A DNA stretch of 61,395 nt from NCBI GenBank assembly GCA_041941305.1, contig JBGTQJ010000059.1:1-61395 (forward strand). The letters are read 5' to 3'. The position numbers and the translations under genes are program-made. Shown here piece by piece: positions 1 to 10,174 of the stretch (position 1 is its first letter; each line of letters begins with the position of its first letter). This DNA is from JANSWP01 sp041941305. Its GTDB lineage: Bacteria; Bacteroidota; Bacteroidia; Chitinophagales; Saprospiraceae. Under the pieces are notes generated by a model, which worked only from the letters and a program-made list of their open reading frames with translations, did not search any database and had not been told where the DNA came from.

Positions 1-45
1 GATACTGTTCTGGAAGCTATCCAACGTGACCTCGATTCACGCTAA
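1..45 (+). CDS. C-terminal end of an unidentified gene (partial)
   Basis: An open frame enters from the left edge and stops at TAA (43-45), giving 14 residues that end in AIQRDLDSR. The codon pattern looks coding, but the fragment is too short to identify a family. The following 216 bases up to the subtilase hold no gene that I can support. Confidence 0.35.
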   Translation, partial: DTVLEAIQRDLDSR

Positions 46-261
46 ACACATACGGTTGGTCAAACCCGCAACTCGCACCCCGCAACAAATTGAATATCAA
101 TAGATTAATTAAAGAAGACAAACGAAAGGTTTTTTTGCCAAAATTCTGGATGATGCATGTTCTGCCTTCCCTATTACACAGTTTTCCCTTCTTTACTTCT
201 TTCGATTATTGGGTAAATCCGTTATTTGCATTCAATTTCTAACATCAAAACCCACTAGATA

Positions 262-3240
262 ATGCGTAACTTATTTACCCTGGCGCTACTCTCTGTAACG
301 AGTTTGCTGCTAAGTCAAAATTTCAATCATGCCAATATATCTGAAAAGGTGTTGGAAAAGATTGAATTGGAAGCCGATGCCTATCATTCAATTCACATAA
401 TACTTGCGGACCAAGTTGATTTTCAGGCTCTTGAAAAAGACATTCAATCCAGAAATGCAAATTTGCATGAGCGTGCCAAAACCGTCATTTCTGCCCTTCA
501 GGAAAAGGCTGAAAAGACACAGGTTGCATTACTGGAGTATATTGAAAGTTCATCAAATACCAACCTTACTTCTCTCCGTTCATTTTGGATTGCTAATGTC
601 ATCTCAGTTTCAGCGAAAAAAGAATTAATTGCCGAGCTAAGTTGGCGAAACGATATACAATGGATAGGATTAAATGGCCCCATCAAAAGAGTTTATACTG
701 AAAAATCATGTATAGAAGATTTAGAGAGTTATGTTCCAAATGGAATTGAACCTGGCTTGGCTGCAATAAATGCTCCAGCCTTGTGGGCTATGGGTTATAC
801 GGGCTATGGTCAGGTTGGTTTTACTGCCGATACCGGAGTCCACCCGGAACATCCTGCAATTAAAGGCAAATTTAGAGGTTGGTATGTAGAACCCAATGTG
901 GCATGGTATCAATGGAGTGGAGGGACCGACCCATTTGATTGTGATGATCATGGTACTCATGTTACAGGAACAATGATGGGTCTAGACAGATTAACTCATG
1001 ATACGATTGGTGTTGCATTCAATGCGCAATGGGTGGGTGCGCCCATTTTATGTGGCATTGGTACATCTGACAATATTGGCGCCTTCCAATGGGCACTCAA
1101 CCCAGATGGCAATACCTTAACAACCGATGACATGCCAGATGTCATTAACAATTCCTGGTACGATCCTCAAATAACAAACGATTGCAATAGTGTTTACGTC
1201 CCAGTTTTGGAGGCTTTGGAAACAGCAGGAGTAGCAGTCATTTTAGCCGCTGGAAATTTTGGTCCGGGAGTTCAAACGATTGCTTCTCCACATAACATCA
1301 ATGTCAATATTGTCAATTCTTTCTCCGTAGGAGCCGTAAATGGCAACAATTCAAACTTACCCGTTGCAGATTTCTCCGGCCGGGGTCCTTCTACTTGCGG
1401 AGGAGACAGTTCACTACTGATCAAACCTGAAGTTTCCGCCCCTGGGGTTTCAGTCCGTTCTTCTGTACCAGGAGGCTATGATTTTTTCAATGGGACTTCT
1501 ATGGCTACACCCCATGTTGCTGGTGCAGTTATGTTATTAAAGGAAGCTTTTCCGGAAGCAACAGGAAAGGAACTGAAATTGGCACTTTATTTTTCTTGTA
1601 CAGACCTGGGAGAACCAGGGGAGGACAATGATTATGGCATGGGGATTATTGATGTTTTAGCTGCATACAATTATTTGATTGGAGAAGGGCATATTCCTGA
1701 ATCCCCAATTCGAGCATTGGATGCCCTTGTGATTGATGTTACAGCAGGAAGTTATGCCTGTAATTATGAAACAGAATCGGTTGTTTTGGTTGAAAATAAT
1801 GGCACAGATACTATTTATTCTTTAAGTATCAAATCTGAAACTCCTGTTGATGATCATACCGATACCTGGTCTGGCGTACTTGCTCCAAAAGATAGAATTT
1901 ATGTCCCATTGTCTTCAATCCAAACCCAAGCAGGAGGTCAAACTTTGAGGGTTGAGATCCTATCTGTAAATGGGGTTGATGACGAAAGGCCATTTAACAA
2001 TATTTTTGAAATACAAGTAATTGGAACCAATCGAGAAGGATTTGATGCATTTGTCGTTTCAGATGAAAATAATGTCGTTTGTGAAAACAATCCCGCTTTA
2101 TTAAGAGGCATATACACAGGGGAAGGAGATGCCACTTTTAAATGGTATGACGGCCCAATGGGTGGAAATTTATTAGCGGAAGGGGAAGTTTTTGAAACGT
2201 CATCTCTTACAGCAGGCGGTACTTGGTACGTCAATGCTACCTATAGTCATTATTTAGGTTTAGGTATTGATGAAGTTCCCGGTCGTGCTCTTTTAGATAA
2301 TGCTTCTGATGGACTGGTATTTAATGTGGAATTCCCTGTCATGCTAAAATCAGTTAAGGTCTATGCAGAAGATACTGGAATTAGAATTATAAAAGTAACA
2401 AATAGTACAGGAGAGCAACTTCATTCTAAGGCAGCTATTATCAGCCAAAAAGGAGAAAATATTATTGAAACCAACTTTAACCTTGAGCCAGGTTTTAATT
2501 ATCGGCTGGTGCTGGATTTAGGGAAAGAATTCCATAGCAATGAGGATGGTGCCCAATATCCATATAATTTATCTGATTTTGTTTCAATAATAGGCAATAC
2601 CAATCCCGGAGATTCTGATGCCTGGTATTATTTTTATGATTGGGTCATTGAGTATGATGAACCATGTGGATTGCAATCAATTTCTGTAGACGTGGTTCCC
2701 GGGACTGAAGCACCTGTAGCCGACTTTTCTCAATCTGCCGACACTTTGAATATTGCAGAAGTTTCAGGAGTCGTTGATTTTTTAGACAATTCAACAAATG
2801 CGATCACCTGGTCCTGGCATTTTGGAGATGGACAAACCAGCAATGAGCAAAATCCAAGTCATGAATATACTTCTGAAGGGATTTACACCATAACATTAGC
2901 AGTAAAAAATGCGGAAGGCTGCTCCGATCACTTCTATAAAGAGATTGTCATTATAAATGAACCAATCTCTGATGTAAAAGAATTTTTACCAGATTTCAAT
3001 TTTCACATATATCCAAATCCAACAGAAGATATAATCAATATTGCATTTGAAGGTACCGAAAACAAAAAAGTAACATTGTCGCTCATAGACGTCTTTGGAA
3101 AAGAAATTGGGCTTCAAAAAATCGAAAATGGAATTAGAGGAAGTGTAACATTTGATTTATCAGAGTTTTCCAATGGCGTTTACTTTTTAATATTCGAACA
3201 AGAAGGCCTTCAGGTTGCTCGGAAGATTGTGAAGCAATAA
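262..3240 (+). CDS. secreted subtilisin-like serine protease (S8) with PKD and T9SS sorting domains
   Basis: This is a subtilase expected to cleave proteins outside the cell after Sec and type IX export. Residues 1-18 form a short hydrophobic signal peptide. The catalytic triad is readable: Asp190 in FTADTGV, His230 in DDHGTHVTG and Ser413 in GTSMATPHVAG, with oxyanion Asn332 in AAGN. The catalytic domain ends near 475 and is followed by about 350 residues of beta-rich sequence. A PKD domain lies at about 834-900 (WHFGDG), and a type A sorting domain at about 911-992 (IYPNPTEDII). The ATG is chosen because the signal peptide follows directly. At 992 residues it is a usual size for multidomain Bacteroidota proteases. 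It stands alone rather than in an operon, and its substrate cannot be inferred. Confidence 0.95.
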   Translation: MRNLFTLALLSVTSLLLSQNFNHANISEKVLEKIELEADAYHSIHIILADQVDFQALEKDIQSRNANLHERAKTVISALQEKAEKTQVALLEYIESSSNTNLTSLRSFWIANVISVSAKKELIAELSWRNDIQWIGLNGPIKRVYTEKSCIEDLESYVPNGIEPGLAAINAPALWAMGYTGYGQVGFTADTGVHPEHPAIKGKFRGWYVEPNVAWYQWSGGTDPFDCDDHGTHVTGTMMGLDRLTHDTIGVAFNAQWVGAPILCGIGTSDNIGAFQWALNPDGNTLTTDDMPDVINNSWYDPQITNDCNSVYVPVLEALETAGVAVILAAGNFGPGVQTIASPHNINVNIVNSFSVGAVNGNNSNLPVADFSGRGPSTCGGDSSLLIKPEVSAPGVSVRSSVPGGYDFFNGTSMATPHVAGAVMLLKEAFPEATGKELKLALYFSCTDLGEPGEDNDYGMGIIDVLAAYNYLIGEGHIPESPIRALDALVIDVTAGSYACNYETESVVLVENNGTDTIYSLSIKSETPVDDHTDTWSGVLAPKDRIYVPLSSIQTQAGGQTLRVEILSVNGVDDERPFNNIFEIQVIGTNREGFDAFVVSDENNVVCENNPALLRGIYTGEGDATFKWYDGPMGGNLLAEGEVFETSSLTAGGTWYVNATYSHYLGLGIDEVPGRALLDNASDGLVFNVEFPVMLKSVKVYAEDTGIRIIKVTNSTGEQLHSKAAIISQKGENIIETNFNLEPGFNYRLVLDLGKEFHSNEDGAQYPYNLSDFVSIIGNTNPGDSDAWYYFYDWVIEYDEPCGLQSISVDVVPGTEAPVADFSQSADTLNIAEVSGVVDFLDNSTNAITWSWHFGDGQTSNEQNPSHEYTSEGIYTITLAVKNAEGCSDHFYKEIVIINEPISDVKEFLPDFNFHIYPNPTEDIINIAFEGTENKKVTLSLIDVFGKEIGLQKIENGIRGSVTFDLSEFSNGVYFLIFEQEGLQVARKIVKQ

Positions 3241-3263
3241 TCGGTGATAGACAGTATTTGATC

Positions 3264-3884
3264 TTACAGTAACTGCCGGAATAGCTGCTCTACTTCTTTT
3301 AGTTTCCCGGAATACCTGAGAATATAACCGATCATGCCAAATGCTTCTTTTTGCTGCTCCTCATTGGTTAAGCTCACTGCATCGGACAGGGCCTTTTCAA
3401 CTGCTTCTTTTTGCTGGAAGTGTGCATGCATTAAAGCCTGGCAAATCAGTTTCAGTCCATAGTCTCAATTCTCAGGTTCTATACATTTATCGATTGCTGT
3501 TGCAGTCTTTTGATTGACCCCCTGAGCGTAATAATTAAGTCCTAAATAAAGTGAAACCGTACTCGTCTGTCTAGAATTTTCAGCATGTTGCAATGCCTGT
3601 AATAATATTTTTCCGCTTGCTCATATTCCCCCAGATAAGTATGTGCGTAGCCAATTCTTCTTAGTAGTGTGGCATTGGTAGAATCAATTTTATTGTACCT
3701 AGACACCACCTCAATTAACTTTGGCCAGCATTCTGTATAATAACAATGGTTGGTCAGCTAATAACAGGTTACTTATTTTATAATGAGTGGCTTTATGAAG
3801 TGTAAAAAAATCCCACCTTTTCTTTCCACCTTCATAAAATGAGTCCTAAGCTTTTACTTGTTTTTTCTCATCCTGCGGGAACAT
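3264..3884 (-). pseudogene. decayed TPR-repeat protein gene
   Basis: Translating the minus strand gives helical, TPR-like protein sequence in pieces. From a possible ATG at 3884 it reads MFPQDEKKQVKA, then a TAG, then DSFYEGG... and SNLLLADQPLLLYRMLAK. A frameshift leads to IEVVSRYNKIDS and RRIGYAHTYLGEYEQAEK. Another frameshift leads to LLQALQHAENSRQTSTVSLY. A TGA follows EPEN, and the last piece is DYGLKLICQALMHAHF... ending at TAA (3264-3266). That is at least two in-frame stops and two frameshifts, so no full product can be made. The repeats resemble those of the neighbouring intact caspase/TPR gene, so this may be a relic of a related gene. Function unknown. Confidence 0.7.
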
Positions 3885-3963
3885 TACATCTGCTCAACAA
3901 ATAGAAGATAATAGGTAATCGGGAAGAAATACCTATTTTTATTTGAAACAATACCTCACTGAA

Positions 3964-6900
3964 ATGAAACCAGTTATATTTAAGTGGATAATATATTGGA
4001 GTTTTATTTGTTCCTTCAGTCTTTCAGCTCAAAACCTTACTTCAGTATCTGGCAATACCTACGCGGTCGTCGTTGGTATATCTGACTACCAGGATGAAGG
4101 TATTACTGACCTTCGTTTTGCCGATAAGGATGCCGCTGCATTTGCTGCTTACCTCCAATCTCCTGCCGGTGGTTCCCTTCCATCTGATAACATCATGCTG
4201 CTAACTAATGAAGCGGCAACGACTGGTGCCATCGCCTCTTCCATGGACTGGCTCATTGCCGATTGTAAAGAAGGGGACCGGGCCATTATTTACTTTTCTG
4301 GCCATGGTGATGTGGAGACCCGCACCCGTTTTCAAAGAGGCTTTTTACTGACCTACGATTCGCCGCCAAGTAATTATCTGGCAGGAGCCTTTGCATTGAT
4401 CTTTTTACAGGACATCATCACCACTTTATCGGAGCAGGGGGTACAGGTAGTCATGGTCTCTGATGCCTGCCGGGCGGGCAAACTGGCCGGTAGCGAGATC
4501 GGCGGACCACAGGCCACTGCCGCCAATCTCTCAAAACAATATGCAAACGAAATAAAAATCCTTTCCTGCCAACCCGATGAATTCAGCCTCGAAGGGGAGC
4601 AATGGGGCGGAGGGCGCGGCGCCTTCTCCTACCACCTGATCGATGCCCTGACGGGTATGGCCGATGGCAATACAGATCTAAAAGTAAACCTGCTGGAAGT
4701 CAACCGCTATCTCGAAGAGACCGTTCCTGCGGAAACCGATCCACATATGCAGATACCCATGACGGTCGGCAGTAAGGGTACCGTGATCGCTTATGTGGAC
4801 GAGGCCAGCCTGACAGTGCTGCAACAACGCAAGGAAAAGGAATTGCCCACCATGACCAATATTGAAACCAAGGGGTTTGAAGACCTACTGCTGGCAGAGA
4901 TAGATAGTATATGGCAAAAGAAATACGAGCAGTTCACGGTTGCTCTGGAAAACGGCAAACTGCTGGAGCCCGCAGGCACCAGTGCTTATGACCTTTATTC
5001 AGAACTCTCCAATGTCTCTGAAATGGGACGGCTACATGGCATTATGAAACGCAACCTTGCCACCGCTTTACAGGACGAATCGCAGCAGGCCATTAATGCT
5101 TATTTGCGAGGGGACGAGGAAGAGTTTGCTGCCCGGACAAGAGGGGAGTTGAGGTATACCAAATTCGTCCGTTATCTGGAAAAGGCAGCAGAGCTATTGG
5201 GTGAAAAACATTACATGTACAAATCGCTGAAAGCCAAGCAGTATTATTTTGATGCCGTAGATACTCGCTACCGCTTTGCTAACCGTACTTTCGCCATCAC
5301 AGATTCGACACAAATCTGGAGAGAACATATTTTAAATAACTTGAATAAAGCCCTTGAACTGGAAGAACATGCTGCCTTTATTATACATGATTTAGGCTTG
5401 CATTATGGTGCAGAGGGGATTCCATACTTTGAAAAAGCCATTGAACTGGCGCCACAGTGGGTCTTTCCGTACGCCGTCTTGAGTGTTCAGTATTTAAATA
5501 AAGGAGACCTGGACTCTGCCCGCATTTTTGCTCAAAATGTTTATAAACTAGCGCCCGAATCTTCTATATATCCATCTTTGATGTCTAAATTCAAACAAGC
5601 CAAAGGAGAATTTGCAAAAGAAGAAGCATTATTATTGGAGGCCCTGCAGATATCACCTAAAAATATTCAATATATGAATTGGCTGAGCGGGTGTTATTTC
5701 AATCAGAAAAAGTACCGGGAAGCAGAAGAGGTTTTGCTGCAGATAATCGAATGGGTCCCTGAACACATTCAAGCATACAATGGTTTATCAACTATTTACT
5801 TAAGACTTAAGGAATACGACAAAGCAGAAGCCATTTGCCGTAAAAGACTCGAAATGCGACCAACCGATGGGGATGCTTATTGGGATCTCGTAAATACCTA
5901 CTGGGGAAGAGAACCTGAAAAAATAAAGGCGCTGATTACGGAAATGAAAGCGATCAATGAACAGGTGGAAAACTGGGAGGGCCAACAGATTATTGCTAAT
6001 GCCTATAGAGGTTTGGGAGAACGGGATAAAGCAATAGAATATTACGAAAAAGCTCGAAATGCTACCCCCAAAAGTCCCTGGCTCTATTACCGTTGGGCAG
6101 ATTTATACCACAATAAAGGTGATTATGAAACTTTTCTGACTTTATTGGATACCGCATTCATCAATGGCATTTGGCTATCCTATGTTGAAAATTATTCGAA
6201 TGTTCCAGCAGCTTTTAAATCCCCCAGCTACCAGCGTTTTGCAGAAAAAACCATTGAGCGATTTCCCAAATACGGGTTTGGATACAATCTGATGGGTAAG
6301 TATTTTGAAGGGCTGGGCGATTTCCCTACCGCTGCTGAATATTACGAGCAAGCCCTTACTTTTTCGCCAGAGCGGAGACAGCACTGGTTCGCCTATGGAA
6401 AAGTTGCCTACCTAAATGGAGAAAAAGAAAACGCAGATTCTGCTTTTAAAAAATGTATTGAAGTCTCCGACCAGCTACTTTCGCAGTATAACGGAATCGG
6501 TTATTTCTACCGCATCCACAGCGAATACGAATTGGCTGAAAAATACTTGATAAAGACTTTGGAGAAAGACTCTTCTAATCTCTCCGCTATCTGGAACCTG
6601 GCCTGGGTGCATTTTTCAACTGATCGGAAAACAGAGGCCTATGCATTGCTTGACCAGAGCATTGATTTGCAATCTTCAAAAGACAATAAAGCCAGTCTGT
6701 TTTATTTGAGAGGACTTTTCGCACATTATTCCGGGCAAGCAAAAGAAAGTCTTGAATGGTTTGGTCAGGCCGCTGTAGCAGATGAAAAATATATGCCATT
6801 GGCAACAGCAGTCGAAAAAGTCCTGGAGGCTGACTATGAAGCTGCTTCCGGACACTTCAAAGAGGCCATGAAGACCAACCCCGGAGCAGATAACATGAAA

Positions 6901-7092
6901 TACATTTTTTGCCAGCTTAAAATTGAGCAAGGCGACTATGCCGGTGCTCTGGACCTGTTAGAAAAAGCTTTGGCAATTGGTGGCCGGACGTATGACTTTA
7001 TGGCCAATGATCCCAAGCTCGACCCAATACGGGAAATACAAAAGTATCATGAATTGATGCAGCTGTATTTCCCTGAAAAAACCAAGCACTAA
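3964..7092 (+). CDS. exported caspase-fold (C14-like) protein with a long TPR array
   Basis: The N-terminal half is a caspase/metacaspase-like domain: NTYAVVVGISDYQ opens the fold, the catalytic His114 lies in YFSGHGD and the catalytic Cys169 in SDACRAG. From about residue 430 to the end the protein is made of TPR-type helical repeats (for example GLGERDKAIEYYEKARN and YLKTLEKDSSNLSAIWNLAWVHF-like units), a likely protein-binding scaffold. I place the start at ATG 3964 rather than the upstream TTG at 3943, because MKPVIFKWIIYWSFICSFSLSAQ is a good signal peptide; this gives 1042 residues. No sorting domain or lipobox is visible, so the product is probably periplasmic. Both catalytic residues are present, so it may be an active Arg/Lys-type cysteine protease, but its substrate is unknown. 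Confidence 0.85.
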   Translation: MKPVIFKWIIYWSFICSFSLSAQNLTSVSGNTYAVVVGISDYQDEGITDLRFADKDAAAFAAYLQSPAGGSLPSDNIMLLTNEAATTGAIASSMDWLIADCKEGDRAIIYFSGHGDVETRTRFQRGFLLTYDSPPSNYLAGAFALIFLQDIITTLSEQGVQVVMVSDACRAGKLAGSEIGGPQATAANLSKQYANEIKILSCQPDEFSLEGEQWGGGRGAFSYHLIDALTGMADGNTDLKVNLLEVNRYLEETVPAETDPHMQIPMTVGSKGTVIAYVDEASLTVLQQRKEKELPTMTNIETKGFEDLLLAEIDSIWQKKYEQFTVALENGKLLEPAGTSAYDLYSELSNVSEMGRLHGIMKRNLATALQDESQQAINAYLRGDEEEFAARTRGELRYTKFVRYLEKAAELLGEKHYMYKSLKAKQYYFDAVDTRYRFANRTFAITDSTQIWREHILNNLNKALELEEHAAFIIHDLGLHYGAEGIPYFEKAIELAPQWVFPYAVLSVQYLNKGDLDSARIFAQNVYKLAPESSIYPSLMSKFKQAKGEFAKEEALLLEALQISPKNIQYMNWLSGCYFNQKKYREAEEVLLQIIEWVPEHIQAYNGLSTIYLRLKEYDKAEAICRKRLEMRPTDGDAYWDLVNTYWGREPEKIKALITEMKAINEQVENWEGQQIIANAYRGLGERDKAIEYYEKARNATPKSPWLYYRWADLYHNKGDYETFLTLLDTAFINGIWLSYVENYSNVPAAFKSPSYQRFAEKTIERFPKYGFGYNLMGKYFEGLGDFPTAAEYYEQALTFSPERRQHWFAYGKVAYLNGEKENADSAFKKCIEVSDQLLSQYNGIGYFYRIHSEYELAEKYLIKTLEKDSSNLSAIWNLAWVHFSTDRKTEAYALLDQSIDLQSSKDNKASLFYLRGLFAHYSGQAKESLEWFGQAAVADEKYMPLATAVEKVLEADYEAASGHFKEAMKTNPGADNMKYIFCQLKIEQGDYAGALDLLEKALAIGGRTYDFMANDPKLDPIREIQKYHELMQLYFPEKTKH

Positions 7093-7368
7093 AAAGCAAT
7101 CAATTGATCTGATCCTTACTACAATAAGAAAATCAGTGGTGGTAAATTAAAACGTGGTTTTTGATTGACGTTTTAGTCAATAAATACTCAGGTTTCTATT
7201 AACTGTAACAGCCGATTGTCAGATGAAGGTCGTTTTAATATTTCCAAAGTGTAATATCAAATATTGGCTATAATAAATAATCTTTTTCAATACCTCAAGT
7301 AATTATTAATAAGGGGTTGTTTCAAAGGTAATTTTTGATTTGAACAATTTTTGTCTTTTGAGACTGTC

Positions 7369-8361
7369 TCATCTAGGCTTTATTTTACCCACAAAATTAT
7401 ACCACTCATACGCATCTCGAATCGTCTCCTCCAAATCTCTCGCCTCATACCCTAATTCCTTTCTAGCCTTTTCAAAAGAAAAATTCTTATTGGCATGTTT
7501 TAAAATTTTCAAGCCTTCATAGGTATATTTTAGAGGTTTACCTGTCAATTTACTTTCTAAATGTACAAAGGGCAATCCAAGCATAGCTACCCAAATCGGT
7601 AGTACCAAACTAGGAGCGTTTCTCCCTGAGACTGCTTCACAAATTGACGCCAATTCACTGGCATCAGCCCATCTACCGCCTATCAAATAACGAGCCCCTG
7701 TTATTCCTTTTTCGATCGCAGCTATCCCAGCATTTACAGCATCTCTGACATCCATCCAATCAAAGCCTCCTTTCACCAGGGCTGGCATTTTACCATTGAA
7801 CAAATCAAGCAAGAAGTTGCCTTGCAGTGAGTCGAAATAGTCGTGGGGGCCTAAAACAGAGGTGGGGTTGAGGATACAGGCATCCAAACCTTTTTGAACC
7901 CCTTCTAAAACTTCCATTTCTCCCAGGGCTTTGGAATAATCGTATTTGATGCAGGTCGCATCAGCCAGAGGTGTATCTTCATTTACAATTGGGGTGTTTT
8001 CATCATATTTTAAAGCATGATTAGAACTAAAATGAATTAATTTTTTCACTCCAGCTTGCAGACATGCGTTTACGACATTCCGAGTCCCCTCAACATTTAC
8101 TTTCATGACCCTGCCATCAGGATCGCCATTTATTGAAATTACACCAGCCAGATGCACTACGACATCAACTTCCTGAACAGTCCTCTGTAAAAGCACTTCA
8201 TCCAACACATCTGCCTGAATCTTTTCACAATCCAAGCCATCCAAAACCCATGATTTTTGGGGAGATCGATAAAGGGCAAGTGTTTCAAAGCCATTGTCAA
8301 TCAAACCTCTTACCATATTATTTCCAATGTGACCGGTACTTCCTGTGACAGCTATTTTCAT
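7369..8361 (-). CDS. NAD(P)-dependent epimerase/dehydratase family protein (extended SDR)
   Basis: This is an extended short-chain dehydrogenase/reductase, probably cytosolic. The Rossmann nucleotide-binding motif TGSTGHIG is at residues 6-13, and the catalytic pair Tyr140/Lys144 lies in KYDYSK. VVHLAGVIS and the overall length (330 residues) fit the dihydroflavonol-reductase-like or nucleotide-sugar epimerase branch. The substrate cannot be read from the sequence. The ATG at 8361 immediately precedes the Rossmann strand, as expected. The gene stands alone on the minus strand, and about 280 bases separate it from the caspase/TPR gene, with which it converges. Confidence 0.88.
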   Translation of the reverse strand: MKIAVTGSTGHIGNNMVRGLIDNGFETLALYRSPQKSWVLDGLDCEKIQADVLDEVLLQRTVQEVDVVVHLAGVISINGDPDGRVMKVNVEGTRNVVNACLQAGVKKLIHFSSNHALKYDENTPIVNEDTPLADATCIKYDYSKALGEMEVLEGVQKGLDACILNPTSVLGPHDYFDSLQGNFLLDLFNGKMPALVKGGFDWMDVRDAVNAGIAAIEKGITGARYLIGGRWADASELASICEAVSGRNAPSLVLPIWVAMLGLPFVHLESKLTGKPLKYTYEGLKILKHANKNFSFEKARKELGYEARDLEETIRDAYEWYNFVGKIKPR

Positions 8362-8509
8362 TCAGCGCATCAATTTTTTCGTGCCTTCATAATTGTATTT
8401 TATATAAGGCAATTCTTATTTCATCATCAAAGCAATATTACATCAATATTTCCCTTTCATGCACTTTTGAACAATCAAATTTAAAAGGTACATACTCAAA
8501 GCTAAGCCC

Positions 8510-8578
8510 GTAGCAGGGCTCTCCCTAGCCGTGCAGCATGAACGTATGAAAGGCCACGGCTAAGGAGAGCCCTGCTAC
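8510..8578. repeat. 24-bp inverted repeat (long intergenic hairpin)
   Basis: Arms 8510-8533 and 8555-8578 (GTAGCAGGGCTCTCC and its complement) match at 23 of 24 positions around a 21-nt loop. No T-tract follows on either strand, so it is not a classical terminator. It lies in the 357-base gap between the SDR and tonB-like genes, which holds no gene that I can support. It looks like a dispersed palindromic repeat. Confidence 0.7.
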
Positions 8579-8718
8579 CATAATAATTTGTAAAATCCAA
8601 TAAGGTAGGGAAACCAGACAGTGTAAACGTTATGCTACCTGAAAAGGAAGCAAAAAAAAAGTTCAAGATTCGATGGTTGAATCTTGAACTTTAGAAATGC
8701 TAAACTTGGAGTTGCTTA

Positions 8719-9615
8719 CTACTCAAGTTTGAACCTTACCGGAAGGTTGAACTGAACACGCACAGCACGTCCACGTTGTTTTCCAGGATTCCAGGTAGGC
8801 ATTTTATTCACTACGCGCAATGCTTCGTTTCCACATTGAGCGCCAATATCACGGACGATTTTTGCTCCTGTAATCTCACCATTTTTCTCCACTACGAATT
8901 GAATTACAACCATTCCTTCTACACCATTTTCTCTAGCGATTGGAGGGTATTTGATGTTTTTATAAACGTACTGGAGCATTTTTTCATCTGCACATTTCTT
9001 TCTTGCATCCTTATCCGCTACATCTTCGCAACCTGGGAAAGCAGGCATTTCCTCCACGATTTTGAAGATCTCTTCAATTTCTGGTTCTGGAGGAGGAGGT
9101 GGTGGCGGTGGTGCAGGTTTGTTTGGTGCTGGAGGAGGCACATAAGTATCTTGATCGTCGTCGATAGAAGTGTCCTCCATATCGACTTGTTCCTCATCTA
9201 TTTCCTCTTCCGGTACTTCCTCAATAACCGGAGGAGGAGGAGGAGGTGGTGGTGGTGGTGGCTCTTTTGTACGAGGAGGTTCAACCTCAATTTCATCTTC
9301 GAGGTCTTCCAGATAGTCAGAAACATCAATGGTCTCTTCGTACTGAGTCCAGCTAAATGCGAGGATCATTAGTCCAAGCGCCACCAAAAGAGCATAGTTG
9401 AAAAAAGTACCGCTAAGGCTAAATACATCCATTTCAGGATACTTGTTTCTACCAACCAAGGGTGACGAAGACTGCCCTCCATATTCTTCGGAATAGTTCT
9501 TTTCGGATCGCTTTTGGAAGATGTTGCGCATAAGAAGGATAATTCCTACTGTAACGACGAATACTCCAATTAAAGCTACCATGAGAACGGATCCGTTAAC
9601 TTCAAAGTCAGCCAT
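8719..9615 (-). CDS. TonB-family energy transducer with proline-rich linker
   Basis: This protein is likely to transmit proton-motive force from an inner-membrane ExbB/ExbD complex to outer-membrane receptors. It has a hydrophobic segment near residues 9-28 and a second at about 70-88, then an acidic and proline-rich stretch with two runs of eight or more prolines (about 119-180) to span the periplasm. A TonB C-terminal domain occupies about 195-298 (YPPIARENGVEGMVVIQFVV and WNPGKQRGRAVRVQFNLPVRF). Two membrane segments are unusual, since classical TonB has one N-terminal anchor. The C-terminal domain closely resembles those fused to the M56 sensor at 13519-15777. No exbB or exbD is adjacent. 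Confidence 0.88.
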   Translation of the reverse strand: MADFEVNGSVLMVALIGVFVVTVGIILLMRNIFQKRSEKNYSEEYGGQSSSPLVGRNKYPEMDVFSLSGTFFNYALLVALGLMILAFSWTQYEETIDVSDYLEDLEDEIEVEPPRTKEPPPPPPPPPPPVIEEVPEEEIDEEQVDMEDTSIDDDQDTYVPPPAPNKPAPPPPPPPPEPEIEEIFKIVEEMPAFPGCEDVADKDARKKCADEKMLQYVYKNIKYPPIARENGVEGMVVIQFVVEKNGEITGAKIVRDIGAQCGNEALRVVNKMPTWNPGKQRGRAVRVQFNLPVRFKLE

Positions 9616-9714
9616 AACTATCGTTTTTGATGAAAATATCTCTTGGCGATTAACTTTTGGATTGGAACCAAAAACTAGTCACCAATAAATAATTGATTTT
9701 TATTTTTTATTGAC

Positions 9715-10074
9715 TTATTCTTTTACAAGTCTTTTGAATATATAATATCCGGCTATAGCCCCGATAATATTTGCAATAGCATCCCACATTTCAAAAAAGC
9801 GGTTTGGGAAGAAGCTGTATTGGATGATTTCCAACAATGCACCATATACGCTACTGATAAGTATTGCCCAGACCATTGATTTACCTGACAAAAGCCCACT
9901 TTTCTGAATGCCCATTAAAATTAGCAAAGTCAGCACACAATAAGCTATAAAATGTCCAATCTTGTCAGGAGCAATCACACTTTCTGGTAATTGAACACTT
10001 CCAACCGTGGATAAAGAAAAAATAAACAGACCACAAAAAATGGCAGGAAGGTAGTTCCATATCTTATCTAACAA
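9715..10074 (-). CDS. VanZ-like small membrane protein
   Basis: A 119-residue integral membrane protein with about four hydrophobic segments. The VanZ-family pattern is visible: DKIGHFIAYCVLTLL in the middle, then a conserved acidic position in YGALLEIIQYSFF and WDAIANIIGAIAGYY near the end. VanZ-like proteins are linked in other bacteria to glycopeptide resistance or envelope functions, but most are uncharacterised and nothing here points to resistance. It lies 100 bases downstream of gcvH and on the same strand, so co-transcription is possible. Confidence 0.8.
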   Translation of the reverse strand: MLDKIWNYLPAIFCGLFIFSLSTVGSVQLPESVIAPDKIGHFIAYCVLTLLILMGIQKSGLLSGKSMVWAILISSVYGALLEIIQYSFFPNRFFEMWDAIANIIGAIAGYYIFKRLVKE

Positions 10075-10174
10075 AATGTGAATTTTCTATTTCAATCAAC
10101 TAACCAGACTGACAGATGCAGCCCGATTTATTTTTGGTGGTTGAAGTACGATTTTTTTAATAAAAAAAATAAAT

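Noticed and set aside
3943..3963. TTG start for the caspase/TPR protein
   Set aside because: The internal ATG at 3964 gives a proper signal peptide; the extra seven residues would spoil it.
8776..9372. 198-residue open frame antisense to the tonB-like gene
   Set aside because: Its Trp/Arg-rich composition mirrors the proline codons of the real gene; no start signal or family.
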